A DNA stretch of 43,823 nucleotides from Hemicentrotus pulcherrimus (taxonomy: Eukaryota > Echinodermata > Echinoidea > Camarodonta > Strongylocentrotidae), in assembly GCA_003118195.1 (NCBI GenBank), contig BEXV01001916.1, forward strand, positions 34,738 to 78,560, written 5' to 3'. Of the stretch, positions 21,267 through 32,732 are shown piece by piece (positions within the stretch are counted from its first letter, which is position 1; each line of letters opens with the position of its first letter). The translations under genes were made by a program, and so were the position numbers. The notes beneath the pieces are model-generated. The model made no database searches and had not been told where the DNA came from. It saw only the letters and a program-made list of their open reading frames with translations.

Positions 21267-22107
21267 GTATTTTTGCCTGCTACATTTTTGCCAGAATGTC
21301 CTCCAGTTGTTCGCTGTCCTAGAGTATCTACCCTCACTATTAAACCTCACATCATCTCTTTCAAATTGGCAACAGAAAAATGTTCAGATTTTGTTTGCTC
21401 ACGAGAGAACTGAATTCCTTGTGGTGAATTCCTTGTGGTAGAAATTCATTCATTGATGAATATTAGCTTTTCGGAGGTTCAGTACAAGTACTACTCCTTA
21501 CTTTCATAAACTTCTTTATCTCATAAAACCATAATTATTATTTTGGATAGCCAACAATCAAAATGGGAATGATAGATATGTGAACAGGAAAATACTGTAT
21601 GTTTGGACTAAAATACAACCTCTCCGAAAAAATCTCCAAAATGTACAGATTTTATTGAAATTTATTGAAATTTATTGAAATATTAGTATTTTGGGGATGA
21701 TGTTCCAAGAGGCTGATGGAAAAAGTTGATGAATTGAACTCCAGGACAGTGGATTAAGTGATAATATTTGTGATATTTATTAAAAAGTGGCTTATTAATG
21801 GTCTTTTATTGCTGTATCAACATTGGACCAGTCAATCTCATACATTTGTCTTTTTCTCTCCATCATTTCCTTTGAATACTCTTACTTTTTGTTACCTCAT
21901 TCGCTTTTATCTATTCTTTTTGATGTTAATTTAACCCGTTTATGTTGCTGACCCATCATTTAAACAAAAATGATATTAATTTCATGATTCATATTTTTAT
22001 TTAAATTCTGATTCATTTGGATATATTCTGTTTTTTTTATTTTTTATTGGTTTTGTGTCGTTAAAATCCATTTGATGACAAAAACACACTGAATCCCCTT
22101 TTGGCAG

Positions 22108-22197
22108 GCAAGTCATTCAGTCAATATGATCTGCGGGATTTATTGGAGTCCACCTCCCCTCACCATCACATGACATTGTCCCCTCCTAACTTGAGTG
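22108..22197 (+). CDS. KIF1A: 90-nt cassette exon in intron 16 (phase 1-1)
   Basis: The acceptor is ccccttttggcag and the donor agtg/gtaaga. It is open throughout and inserts 30 residues in frame between E16 and E17: (G)KSFSQYDLRDLLESTSPHH then HMTLSPPNLS. GC content and codon choice stand out from the AT-rich intron. The insert has a short amphipathic stretch (QYDLRDLLE), a His run and SP sites that could be phosphorylated; none of this is known from vertebrate KIF1A as I recall it. Both splice sites are strong, which argues against chance. Confidence 0.68.
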
Positions 22198-24417
22198 GTA
22201 AGATCCAAGTCCATGCTAGTCTTCTGCTTCCAGACCCTCACGGTTTTTCTGTTACATGTCGCATAGCTTTTTATTCTTTAAATATAAATCGCTTTCTTGT
22301 ATGTACAGTAACCAGACTTTCCTGCAAGATTTCAATAGATATTCCAATATATGGATGCAAATTTGTTTGGTATGGTATATATTTGTATATTCCTTTATTT
22401 TCTGCCCCATTTCGTCTCCTTTTCAAAGTAAACTTGTATTTACATGTAGCAAACATCTTATACAAAGATTAAAGATAATTTTGTAATGTGTAATGTATGA
22501 CAAAAAAGAAAGATGAGTGACATCACAATGAAGATATAAAACTCTCATAATTTTAAGAGTTTGTAATTACACCTTGAAAGCATTCAGGGAGTTCATGTGG
22601 GTAAATGATTTGACAATATTCAAAGCTAAAATGGACGAAATGCAATTTTTAGAGAGAACAAAAAATCACAGTCTATCTTGTGTAAGAAAAAAACACTCAG
22701 AAGTAGAATTTAAGCAAAGAAAGCAATCAAAATTTTGTATATAAAAATCAAAAGTTAGCATACATTTATTCAGAATGCACTACAGTATACTGACAAGTTG
22801 GTTTTAGTTTTATGTGTCTATTTTCTGTGAAACCCTCTGTTTATTTCAAGATTTCTCACTTACCAAGTCATTTCTCCATCACCGTAAAGCAACAAACTCT
22901 AAAGCAATATTTTTTGTATTTGTATTTTTTCGCTATTTTTTTTTCTTCTTCAATACCTTCATAGTTATCTATTGTGTAAATTACATAAATTTTTGATTAA
23001 GTATATTGATATTAGTGGTGTTTTAAAAACATCAATTATTCTTGGTCAAATACATACTTTTACTGAAGCCATCGGAAAAGTGCGGGTGGAATCTGTTTTT
23101 TCCAGCTTTGGAATATTAGATCTCCTGACTTCGTTCTTTACCTCTTGTCTAGTTCTCTGAGTTACTTTGTTCTTTTGTAACTTTCTTCTCATATTTGGCT
23201 CATTTGTTTTTTTAATTCTTCTTGCTCTTTCTCTCCTTTTCTTTGTCATTATCTTTTGTTTTGATCTACTCCTCTCTCCTTAGCTCCTTTTATCTGTTTT
23301 AGCTTTCTTTTAGTACTATTTCTCTCAACTTCTTTCCTTTTTGATTCTTGTTTTCATATTTTTCTTATTGCTATTCTAAATCTATCATTACATGTACCGG
23401 TACTTTACAAATCAGATTCCTTACTCTTTTATATCTATTTTCTACTTCAATATCTTTTTGAAATCTCTTTTTGAAGTGATTTTTCTTGATACTCTCCTTA
23501 TCCGCCTTTCCAACTTTTTCTACTTGTCTGTTCTGATTACTTCTCCCTATCTTCATATCATTCTTGCTATCTTTTCCATCTATGTTATTATTCTTTTATC
23601 CTACCTTCCCTCTCTCACGCTTCTCTATCAGTGTAAATTTGAAATTTCGCAAACCTTTAGATAAGCACCTCATTTTAGCATGAATTTTCTCATATAGTCT
23701 CTCCAAGAATCAATTATCTAGTGATGACAATCCAAGTCCATGTAGATGCACTTAAACTTTTTGAACACATTTAAAGCATAGTGCTTTTTTAATTTTATTT
23801 TCAATTTAGTGAATCATGTTTTGTTACTTTCTGCTTCTTTTTGTGTTTTTGCTTTGTCCTTGATCTTGGACAGACTTAACATAAGGGGAGGTGGACCTCT
23901 TACGGTGTCATTATATATCCCATTTAACTTCAGTAAATTATATAGAAAAAATTAATCAAAATGCACTTGACATATAAGAAGTCCCACAGCTTTTCTTTTT
24001 ACTTGCACATAAACTTGCAACTATTTGAACTTTAAGCTTGTAATTTATCAATTTTCCAATTTCCAAGTTCATGTTTATATCTTTCTGACACATATGCATC
24101 TTGCTTCTTGATATGATTATCTATCTTGACTTCTAAAAGTTTTAATTGGTTGAGAAAATACAATGTACATAAAATTTCGTTCCCACTTTTGACAAGTTCA
24201 TGAGATTGAAATTTGGTTCAGCACTATGTTCAACTTTTAATTCATGCAAGTTCACACTGTGACAAATCAAAAACACTAGTTGAATGATAGCTTTAAACAA
24301 ATCTTTATGTTCACATGTCTAATAATGTGTAAGAGTTGTGTACATGAAACACCCTAGCTGTCATCATCATAGTCACCATGAACAACCCACACCATCGCCC
24401 TTCCCCCCTCCTCCCCC

Positions 24418-24421
24418 AGGT
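24418..24421 (+). promoter_or_regulatory. Possible recursive-splicing (ratchet) site
   Basis: A strong pyrimidine tract (ttcccccctcctccccc) runs into CAG directly followed by GTAACA, an acceptor abutting a donor with no exon between. That is the form of zero-length ratchet sites in long introns. The GTAACA donor half is only moderate, and the intron is shorter than typical hosts. Confidence 0.2.
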
Positions 24422-26516
24422 AACACATTTGCACAACCATATGGATAAGAACACCACACAGTCACTGCACTTTTTTTAACTACACATTTCACATGTTCAC
24501 ATATCTATAAAAAATAAACAAATCAATCTTTTGTAATTTTGTACAAGAAACACCTTGTATCTCTGTCAGTGTGAACACCCCCAACCCCAATGAACATCAC
24601 ACAATCACATTCCCATGTGAATATGAACACACCCACATACACACCGCTTTAAGGTTTCAGCATTGCTATGTCACTTGTTTCAAGATTGTCATGTCTGCAG
24701 CTTATGTACACAATCATGAAGAGAACAAATGTGTACAGCATAAATTATGGTCAACAATATAAGTCATAGATGAATGGTGTTATTGAAATATAGAACATTA
24801 CATAAACAAGAATTTTGCAACTAAATAATATAGAAAGCTCAGTGGATACGGATCTAAAATACATGTACATGTTTTTTGTTATCATTTAATGACATTTCTT
24901 GATGAAAACAAAATTAACCAAACCAACATTGCTGCTGCCTTGTGATTAAAATTATACACACAGATCTAGACATTGGATTTCTTCCAAGTTTATTCATTTC
25001 TTTATGTAATTTTTTCTACTGCATGGAAATTTTCCACCTGCATTTTGTTTCAAAATTTTCTACTGGCAGTGGCTGGCTGGATAAAGAACACTGTCCATGC
25101 ATGAGTTTGTTATTCAATCAAGTTATTGGTAACCATTTTACATGTAGACATTGTTGATGGAGAGTTTAAAGGATATGTTGAACATTTGTTGATAAAAAAC
25201 ACAAAATACCCTCGTGCATATGACTCTTCATTGATGATGTACTCAAGTAAAATATTATATGATTCATATTTTATTGAATGTTTATGATTGATGAATGCAA
25301 GTACATGTAGATTATCTAGTTTTCATCTGCAACATGAGCATGTGCATGAGAATGTCAACTTAATATGATTTAATATGTAATGTACTGTATATGCATGTAA
25401 GAGGAATACCTAAATGTATCTTGGTGCTTGAAATTCGGTGTTAACTCAGGTGTTAGTGTTAAGTTTGGATTAACCTAAACCTTGATCTTAATATTAATTA
25501 ATATCAACACATTAATAATGTTCTCATTGTCATTCTCATTGTCAGCCTTTCACTGCTCCATAAGTTAGTCCCATTTTGAAGGAACAAGGTTTAATGATAC
25601 ATATATCAGGAGGTACATGTATTTTAGTTGTCAAAAGTGTCTAACTGCTCAAAGATTTTGTACAACTTGTGGATGTGGCTCAAGTTTTGATACAACAATG
25701 TAGAAACTAACACCTGTTTAACACCCAATTTGAAGCACCAAGTATTGCATGCAATAATATTTCTGTACACGATGCATTTTCAATTATTTTTTAGAAATTA
25801 TGTATAAGGCAGGGTAGATAGACCATTTAAACAATTGTGTTTGCAGAATTCAAATGCACACATGACAAGCTACCCAATGTTGATAATGCAAATGCTTTGT
25901 TAGAGCTAACCCAACATAGCATCATTTAGAAATGTGAATGATTGATTGATGCCAGCAACTCAGAGGCTTAGAATTAAGGCTAAAAGTTCATGCTGGTAGG
26001 CAAGCTTATGGACCCATTCTGTCCCCTTAATTTACTCTACCAAAATCACCAAGACTGCTTTGGCTCCAAAAAAAATTAAACTTGTGGTTAGTCACAATTA
26101 AACCATCTAAAATGGGTTACTGATGCTCGGTATATCATATATGAAAAACGGTCTATACACCTGATACACGCCGTACGTATTATGAAGTAGAGATTTAAAG
26201 TGATCATTTGCAAAATCGTGCTCATTATGTCATTTACCTATCATCAGAGAAAATTTGTTTAAGTCTAAATCAGACTTAACTGCCTAAGGCCCCAAATAAA
26301 AGAAAAATTGAATAAAGAACAGGTCATTGGTCAAAGGTCATCACTTATTTAGTAAAAAGCCAATAACTCATATTCAACGCTTCAGATTGACCACCTATCT
26401 TTATATGCATACTTCATGCAGGAAATTAACTGCTTCCAAAAGGTTGTGTTATTAAATGTGTTACCAGCAAAGGTGATTGACCTATCATTTCAAATTGGGT
26501 TCATTGCACTTTGCAG

Positions 26517-26662
26517 GCACTCAGAGGAGGATGAGGAAGGTGATTGACACATCCGGGACGTACGTCCGAGGGGAGGAGAACCTGAAGGGATGGAGACCCA
26601 GGGCCGACTCCCTCATCTTAGACCATCAGTGGGAGCTGGAGAAACTCAACAGATTAGAAGAG
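26517..26662 (+). CDS. KIF1A: KIF1 exon E17: YVRGEENL...[14 protein letters not shown]
   Basis: The acceptor is cactttgcag and the donor gag/gtaagg. It completes the Gly codon with GC, then 48 codons (638-685), ending in phase 0. [20 protein letters not shown] then [20 protein letters not shown] matches [40 protein letters not shown]. The 3' 90 nt (26573-26662) is the ancestor of the tandem array that follows. Confidence 0.96.
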
Positions 26663-27823
26663 GTAAGGATTAATGCAGTGGTAGATTAAAGGGTGGGTGG
26701 GGAGGAGAACCTGAAGGGATGGAGACCTAGGGCAGACTCACTCGTCTTGGACCATCAGTGGGAGCTGGAGAAACTCAACAGATTAGAAGAGGTAGGGATT
26801 AATGCAGTGGTAGATTAAAGGGTCAGAGGGGAGGAGAACCTGAAGCGATGGAGACCCAGGGCAGACTCCCTCATCTTAGACCATCAGTGGGAGCCGGAGA
26901 AACTCAACAGGTTAGAAGAGGTAGGGATTAATACAGTGGTAGATTAAAGGGTCAGAGGGGAGGAGAACCTGAAGGGATGGAGACCTAGGGCAGACTCACT
27001 CGTCTTAGACCATCAGTGGGAGCTGGAGAAACTCAACAGATTAGAAGAGGTATGGATTAATGCAGTGGTAGATTAAAGGGTGGATGGGGAGGAGAACCTG
27101 AAGGGCTTGAGGCCCAGGGCTGACTCCCTCATCTTAGACCATCAGTGGGAGCTGGAGAAACTTAACAGATTAGAAGAGGTAGGGATTAATGCAGTGGTAG
27201 ATTAAAGGGTGGGTGGGGAGGAGAACCTGAAGGGATGGAGACCCAGGGCTGACTCCCTCATCTTGGACCATCAGTGGGAGCTGGAGAAACTCAACAGATT
27301 AGAAGAGGTATGGATTAATGCAGTGGTAGATTAAAGGGTGGATGGGGAGGAGAACCTGAAGGGCTTGAGGCCCAGGGCTGACTCCCTCATCTTAGACCAT
27401 CAGTGGGAGCTGGAGAAACTTAACAGATTAGAAGAGGTAGGGATTAATGCAGTGGTAGATTAAAGGGTGGGTGGGGAGGAGAACCTGAAGGGATGGAGAC
27501 CCAGGGCTGACTCCCTCATCTTGGACCATCAGTGGGAGCTGGAGAAACTCAACAGATTAGAAGAGGTATGGATTAATGCAGTGGTAGATTAAAGGGTGGG
27601 TGGGGAGGAGAACCTGAAGGGATGGAGACCCAGGGCTGACTCCCTCATCTTGGACCATCAGTGGGAGCTGGAGAAACTCAACAGATTAGAAGAGGTATGG
27701 ATTAATGCAGTGGTAGATTAAAGGGTGGGTGGGGAGGAGAACCTGAATGGATGGAGACCCAGGGCTGACTCCATCATCTTGGACCATCAGTGGGAGCTGG
27801 AGAAACTCAACAGATTAGAAGAG
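26573..27823 (+). repeat. 129-bp tandem array derived from exon E17 and its donor
   Basis: gaggagaacctg recurs at 26573 (in E17), 26702, 26831, 26960, 27089, 27218, 27347, 27476, 27605 and 27734, always 129 bp apart. Each unit is 90 nt of exon ([20 protein letters not shown] then [10 protein letters not shown]) plus 39 nt of intron. Every copy keeps the exon part open with few amino-acid changes (G/R and L/P in copy 3, W/L in copies 5 and 7, K/N in copy 10). The donor changes from GTAAGG to GTAGGG or GTATGG. No copy has a pyrimidine tract and acceptor, and each 39-nt spacer has an in-frame TAA, so the copies should be intronic. Confidence 0.96.
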
Positions 27824-28143
27824 GTATAGGGATTAACACCTTGGTTGCTTTCTTTGTCTCTCTGTGTGGGTGCTTGTTTGCAACACATTCAACTTTGCAC
27901 AAAGCAATGGACATTAGTTGATCGAAAGATTTGCTTTTTGGGGCAACACGATTGTTTAGCAAAATTTACCCATGTTCCATCTTGATTAGCTCCCTTTTAA
28001 CCAGTAGTTTCAGTCCATGGTAGAGATTTAATTGATACATGTACTGTACATCATCAGTAACTTGAGGCAAATTTGATTTATTTTAGTATATTCTCCTTTC
28101 AGAATTCAAAGTCTCATTTTTCTGCTTTTGTATTTGTTTCCAG
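26663..28143 (+). other. Intron 17, mostly exon-derived tandem array
   Basis: 1481 nt. The first 1.16 kb is nine further copies of the E17-derived 129-bp unit; from about 27835 it is ordinary AT-rich intron to the tttgtttccag acceptor. Confidence 0.9.
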
Positions 28144-28428
28144 GTTGAGAAAGCGCGCCATTCGCTCCTCCTCCACGACAAGATCGCTCAGGAGCAGTAC
28201 AACACCCGCAGCCTCTCCATGGAATCTTCCGTCACCGGGGACAATGTGGCGGCCTCCAACATGACGCAGTCCGACACGCTCTCATCCATGGACAGTGCCG
28301 TCTCTGCGGACGAGGCAGCAGGAGGTGCGGCCAGCAACGAGCCCCTGAGGGGTCAGGAGCTGATCGCCAAGTGCCTCAGGCTACTGACGCAGAGCCAGCT
28401 ACCATTACGTAGCCCACCGGCCATGAAG
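28144..28428 (+). CDS. KIF1A: KIF1 exon E18: Ser-rich spacer with LRGQELIAKCLRLLTQ
   Basis: The acceptor is tttgtttccag and the donor aag/gtatga. It has 95 codons (686-780), phase 0 at both ends. VEKARHSLLLHDKI continues the helix from E17 (family VEKTRH.LLLREKL). A Ser/Thr/Ala-rich low-complexity region follows, then PLRGQELIAKCLRLLTQSQL, matching vertebrate R-E-L-A-V-KCLRLLTH. It is GC-rich, in strong contrast to its introns. The low-complexity part is probably disordered and phosphorylated (inference). Confidence 0.94.
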
Positions 28429-28957
28429 GTATGAGATTGGGCTGTGGTTAAGAGAATCTTGCTTTGACAGGGAAAATTGTGGGAAGGAGGATACTTTGGA
28501 TGGACAGAATGCAGATGTTGTTGGAAGAGAGAGAGGAGTGAAAAAGCTGGTGATTCTAATAGAGAAGGGTAGGAATTGAGGGTTTTGGAACAGCATGATC
28601 GCCAAAATCAATCGATATGGCACTTAGAGAGAGAGAGATGTTCCAGTGTGTACAGGTATCTTGTTTTGAAGGGGGCATGTATCATGCATATACACTGTAC
28701 ATAAGACAAAAGTAGGCAGTCCTCTCTTCATTCCATTAGTTAACCAACGATGATAACAATTTCAAAAGTTTATACCGCTTTGTAGATGATTGATGTAGTT
28801 AAATAACGTGGCGTCATTAATAATAGTAAAAATGATAATTGGATTTATATAGTGCCTTTTCCAGGGGTTAAAGGCGCTGTCCCATAGTTTATCAACAAAC
28901 CATTTTGATTTTGTTCATCCCTCTATCCGTCTTTCATTCTCACTCTCCCCCCTCCAG
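28429..28957 (+). other. Intron 18, with short dispersed-element tail
   Basis: 529 nt. At about 28845-28885, ggatttatatagtgccttttccaggggttaaaggcgct matches the tail style of the SINE-like repeats in reverse. It ends in a strong tract, ctctcccccctccag. Confidence 0.7.
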
Positions 28958-29286
28958 CAATCAGCCGACATCCCACCAGTCACCCTCCAGGTGACAGGGG
29001 CCGACTCCCCACCCCAGATCGAGACCCCCACCCCTCGTAGCCCCTCCAAGTGCAACGTCAACGAGCAGAACAAATCTCTAGCCTCGTCCCTCCCAGACCT
29101 CCGCTGTCTCTCCCCTACCAGCAGCCGCAAGATACCCATCCCCACCGAGCTACCGGGCATCCAGAGCTCTGCCGATGACTGCACCTCGCCCACGGGCGGG
29201 GCAGGATGCGGGGACGGCTTTGGGAAGAAGTCGAGGGGTGGACTCCGCCCTCTTTATGTTCCGGAGGTCGAGGAGATCAGAGTAAG
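28958..29286 (+). CDS. KIF1A: KIF1 exon E19: Pro/Ser-rich spacer and LYVPEVEEIRV
   Basis: The acceptor is cccccctccag and the donor gta ag/gtaagg. It has 109 codons (781-889) plus AG of S890. A Pro/Ser/Thr-rich region (many SP/TP, e.g. IETPTPRSPSK) is followed by LRPLYVPEVEEIRV, the conserved lead-in to the PH domain (fly LYVPELEEIRVSPVV). The last 37 nt and the following intron recur after the N at 29865. Confidence 0.95.
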
Positions 29287-29349
29287 GTAAGGATGACTTC
29301 TCAGCGTTTAAAATTGAATCATTGACTGAATTCTCTCAGTCCAATAGTC

Positions 29350-29510
29350 TTAAAGCCCCACTGCACTACTTGTAGCTACTTGCTCCCTCTTATATAGAAA
29401 ACAATTCCCAAGTGGTGCCCGTTGGTCTCCCATGATCCTCTATTTTTTATGTTAATTGAGTGCAGACTGGCTTTAATACAGGATCCACCTGTTCCCGGAG
29501 GCAATGAGTT
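29350..29510 (-). repeat. Dispersed ~170-bp repeat, copy C (reverse)
   Basis: Reverse complement of the family in introns 12 and 3' flank: ttaaagccccactgcactacttgtagctactt...atgttaattgagtgcagac...ggatccacctg. Its duplicate is at 29966-30126. Confidence 0.8.
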
Positions 29511-29743
29511 AACACATTGATGACAAAGCCTAACAACATACAGTTTAAACTCATTTAAATTGCATGTTATATGAAAGAAAATCAAAACCCAATGATTGAT
29601 ATTATTCATTTGACTTATTCAGACTCGGGATAAAACTGTTTATCCTGTATGTACAATTAACTTTGCATTATTCACATGTTTGGGGGGAAAAAGATGACTA
29701 TTTAAAGTAAATTTTACTTGGGAAATGTCAATAACACATTTTT

Positions 29744-29864
29744 ATGCCTCCGCTACAAAGTAGCCGGAGGCATTATGTTTTCGGGTTGTCCGTCCGTCCG
29801 TACGTACGTCCGTACGTACGTACGTCCCGTTCTCGTGATCGCGTTTTCTCAAGAACCGATTGAT
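29744..29864. repeat. Dispersed element: GCCTCCG hairpin plus CGTCCGTCCG/CGTACG tract
   Basis: Starts with an inverted repeat (gcctccgctac aaa gtagccggaggc), then cattatgttttcgggttgtccgtccgtccg, a run of tacg/tccg, and ends ...gttttctcaagaaccgattgat at the N. I recognise this element type as common in sea urchin and other marine invertebrate genomes. The parallel copy of the locus (about 30362) lacks it. Confidence 0.75.
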
Positions 29865-29865
29865 N
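29865..29865. other. Single N joining two versions of the same locus
   Basis: The sequence left of the N is a repeat element; the sequence right of it restarts at the end of E19. It is probably a collapsed gap at a contig join. Confidence 0.85.
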
Positions 29866-30362
29866 CTCTTTATGTTCCGGAGGTCGAGGAGATCAGAGTA
29901 AGGTAAGGATGACTTCTCAGCGTTTAAAATTGAATCATTGACTGAATTCTCTCAGTCCAATAGTCTTAAAGCCCCACTGCACTACTTGTAGCTACTTGCT
30001 CCCTCTTATATAGAAAACAATTCCCAAGCGGTGCCCGTTGGTCCCCCATGATCCTCTGTTTTTTATGTTAATTGAGTGCAGACGGGCTTTACTACAGGAT
30101 CCACCTGTTCCCGGAGGCAATGAGTTAACACATTGATGACAAAGCCTAAACAACATACAGTCTAAACTCATTTAGATTGCATGTTATATGAAAGAGAAAG
30201 AAAATTCAATGATAGATATTATTAATATTACTTATTCAGACTCGGGATAGAACTGTTATTCATGTATGTACAATTAACTCTGCATAATTAAAATCTCTTT
30301 GGTAATAATAGTTGACTATTTCAAAAGGAAGTATAGCTTTAATAGGTAGTTTGAATAACACA
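29866..30362 (+). repeat. Near-duplicate of E19 end and intron 19 start
   Basis: 29866-30362 parallels 29250-29740 with offset 616, at first identical (last 37 nt of E19 plus the GTAAGG donor), then with scattered substitutions and small indels. It contains only a piece of the exon and no acceptor, so it is not a second exon. Two alleles left side by side across a gap is the simplest reading. Confidence 0.85.
29966..30126 (-). repeat. Dispersed ~170-bp repeat, copy C' (within duplicate)
   Basis: Counterpart of 29350-29510 in the duplicated segment, with about ten visible differences. Confidence 0.8.
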
Positions 30363-32732
30363 TGGTTTGCATTGTTTAGTCAAAAAATTGATTTGACTTG
30401 AGCAACTTTGAGTTTTGCGGAGTTAACTGTTCCTGAGGGAAACCATTTGGAAATATTTAACTCTATTTAACTGTCATTATATATAACAAGAACTGAGCTT
30501 AGATTTAATTTATCTGATTTTTTTAGTACTTGAATTGATTGTTTGCAAATTCTCTTAAAGTCAATCACATTATTCTGAGTTACATAGCATGTTACTACTT
30601 TGTTGCCTTACACAAAACACTCTACCATTATTATAAGAAAAAAGAGAAATCATTTGAAAAAAATACTAGGTACCTGGTATGAGGTACAATATCTATGTAT
30701 ATCGCTTATTGAACAATAGAAATATGTCTCTGCATGAAAATGTCTCTTTGTCCTTGCTTTTGTTCTGTTCTTGGTGTTAATTTTATTGATTTACTTAAAA
30801 TTGCTTTCATTTATTTTAATATGTAGTTCTTGTTTCATTTCTTTATCTGTCTTTTGATTTTAACTTTCAAAATTTGATTATTCTTTTTTTCTCTGTTCTT
30901 CTTGTTATTAGCGCTGGCTTAAGGTACAGTGTAGCCTCAATATAAAAGTGATTTTGTTGTAGTGCTTGAGTTATTTTGGTTTCTTTGAATGTTTTGTTTG
31001 ATTTTTTTCATAATTATGTAGAAGTTCCAATAAGATTAGAAAGTGATGTATAAAATCGAGACTTAAAGCATGTGCTAGAAGACAGCTCATGATAATAATA
31101 CCATCTCTTAATTTGCACCTAATCACTGCCACATAAAGTAATCATTATGACTATATTGAAAACTGAAAGTTTTCATAAGTTATCTTAATCTTTAGTTTAC
31201 TGTTTTACATTTAGTTCTCTAAATCCAAAGTATGGTTATATAGCAACAGCAAAACCTCAAATTAAGTCATTGACATTGGTTGGCTATTGGAATTTGAAAA
31301 ATAACTGCTATATTAACTGCCAAAAAAATTGCTCACTGATTTGAATTTTCTAAATTAGTAGCATAAAAATATGACATCAGCTCATGTGGCATAACTTAGT
31401 GGAAACTGTTAAAAAACTTTAGCTCTTTTTCCTCATGTATATTTGATATGGTTTAATCTTTGGCACTATATAATTCAACATCTTGAGCTAAACCTCAAAA
31501 AAATGTAAAACTTTGCCCTGCTGGGCCATGTTAATTACCTACTGTGCTGTGCTGTGCTTTGGGATTTAATAGTATTGATCTCTAGCCTAGATATGTATCA
31601 TACTTTGTGTGTGATATGGTTTGTTTTTAATTTGAGTGTACACTTTATAACAGAAAGAGATGTTTTAACTTTCAGGTAGACATCTTTGTTTTTGTCATTG
31701 TTGTTGAAAGTTAATCTAGTTATTTTAACATCCACAGGTTTAAGTACATATTTCATGTCACTACACACATATTGCCATTATAGGAGCTATATATACATGT
31801 ATGGTATTTGGAAGAAAAAAAAGTGTTGTGTTAGGGATTTGCAAAGAAAATGTGGGATTATCCTTTTCTTATTAAATGAAATAAAAACAGGAATAAAAAT
31901 AGCTAGATCTAGCTCATTGCGTAACGTGCCGGCAACAGCTCAGTTGGTTGATACATATAATGTACCGGCATTTGCTTTTATAAAACTAATCAATGCTGCT
32001 TGCTTTATCCTATTTTGATAACAAAGTTTTAGGGGCATTTAAATGCATGAAAGCCATCATTAGTTTCATTATGTGTCTACAAACGTACTAATATTAACAT
32101 TTCCATGATTTTATGTCATAGTGTGGTGTATTTCTAAGATAATACAAAATAAGATACATGTATACCTGTCACTTTGAAAATAAGGTTCCTCACATTTTGG
32201 ACGAAGCTTTTAAAAAATGCATGTAAATAAATTTGAATATGTAATGACACTGAGCAAAGAATAGTGTACAATAAGTAGCTAGTTGTCATCATGGTCCAAA
32301 GGGGGCACTGTTGTAGCCATCAAATTGGCAATAATTGTAAAACGTTGCTTTGATGTGGTGTCTTTAAATTGTGAAGACTGTATTTTACCGCTTTAAAAAA
32401 CTTGTGATGACCAGCTCTAAGCGGAAATCAGAATGACAATGCGGCTAGAAAATAAGGCCGATGGAAGTGCAGTCTACAATCCATAAAGTTTACACTCAGC
32501 ATTAAGATTTGTTTACCGGTCTCATTAAAACCTCCTTGTCTAGACTTCTTCTATACAAGCTCTAATTTAATTAATGTTACGTCTTTTATCAAAATTTGAC
32601 TCTCTTATGCAAAAATTGTTACAATCAAAATGTAAATATCATTATTTTTTGGGCGAAAAGTTACTGAATTGAATTTTGATTATTGTTTCATACTGAATCT
32701 AATTATAATTATCATTATCATTTCTTTCACAG

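Larger units (their letters stand above)
18206..26516 (+). other. Intron 16 (8.3 kb), host of optional exons
   Basis: The largest intron in view, mostly AT-rich and repeat-poor. It contains the 90-nt cassette exon (22108-22197), the possible 27-nt microexon (21240-21266) and an AG/GT ratchet-like site at 24418-24421. The stretches 18206-21239, 22198-24400 and 24430-26516 show no exon I can support. A patch at 20100-20200 is GC-richer but has no family similarity. Confidence 0.85.
29287..32732 (+). other. Intron 19, with duplicated segment, repeats and a gap
   Basis: Holds a dispersed repeat (29350-29510), the hairpin/CGTACG element (29744-29864), the N at 29865, and a near-copy of the E19 end and early intron (29866-30362). 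About 30363-32732 is AT-rich with no exon found. Confidence 0.85.

Noticed and set aside
26573..27823. Reading the 129-bp units as nine additional coding exons
   Set aside because: No unit has a pyrimidine tract or acceptor, and each spacer has an in-frame TAA. E17 joins E18 directly with the family sequence.
26573..27823. CRISPR array or other prokaryotic direct-repeat system
   Set aside because: Units are contiguous 129-bp tandem copies of an exon without unique spacers, in an intron-bearing animal gene.
29866..29902. Second copy of the E19 3' end as an alternative exon
   Set aside because: Only 37 nt follow an N with no acceptor; the similarity continues into intron, so it is a duplicated assembly segment.
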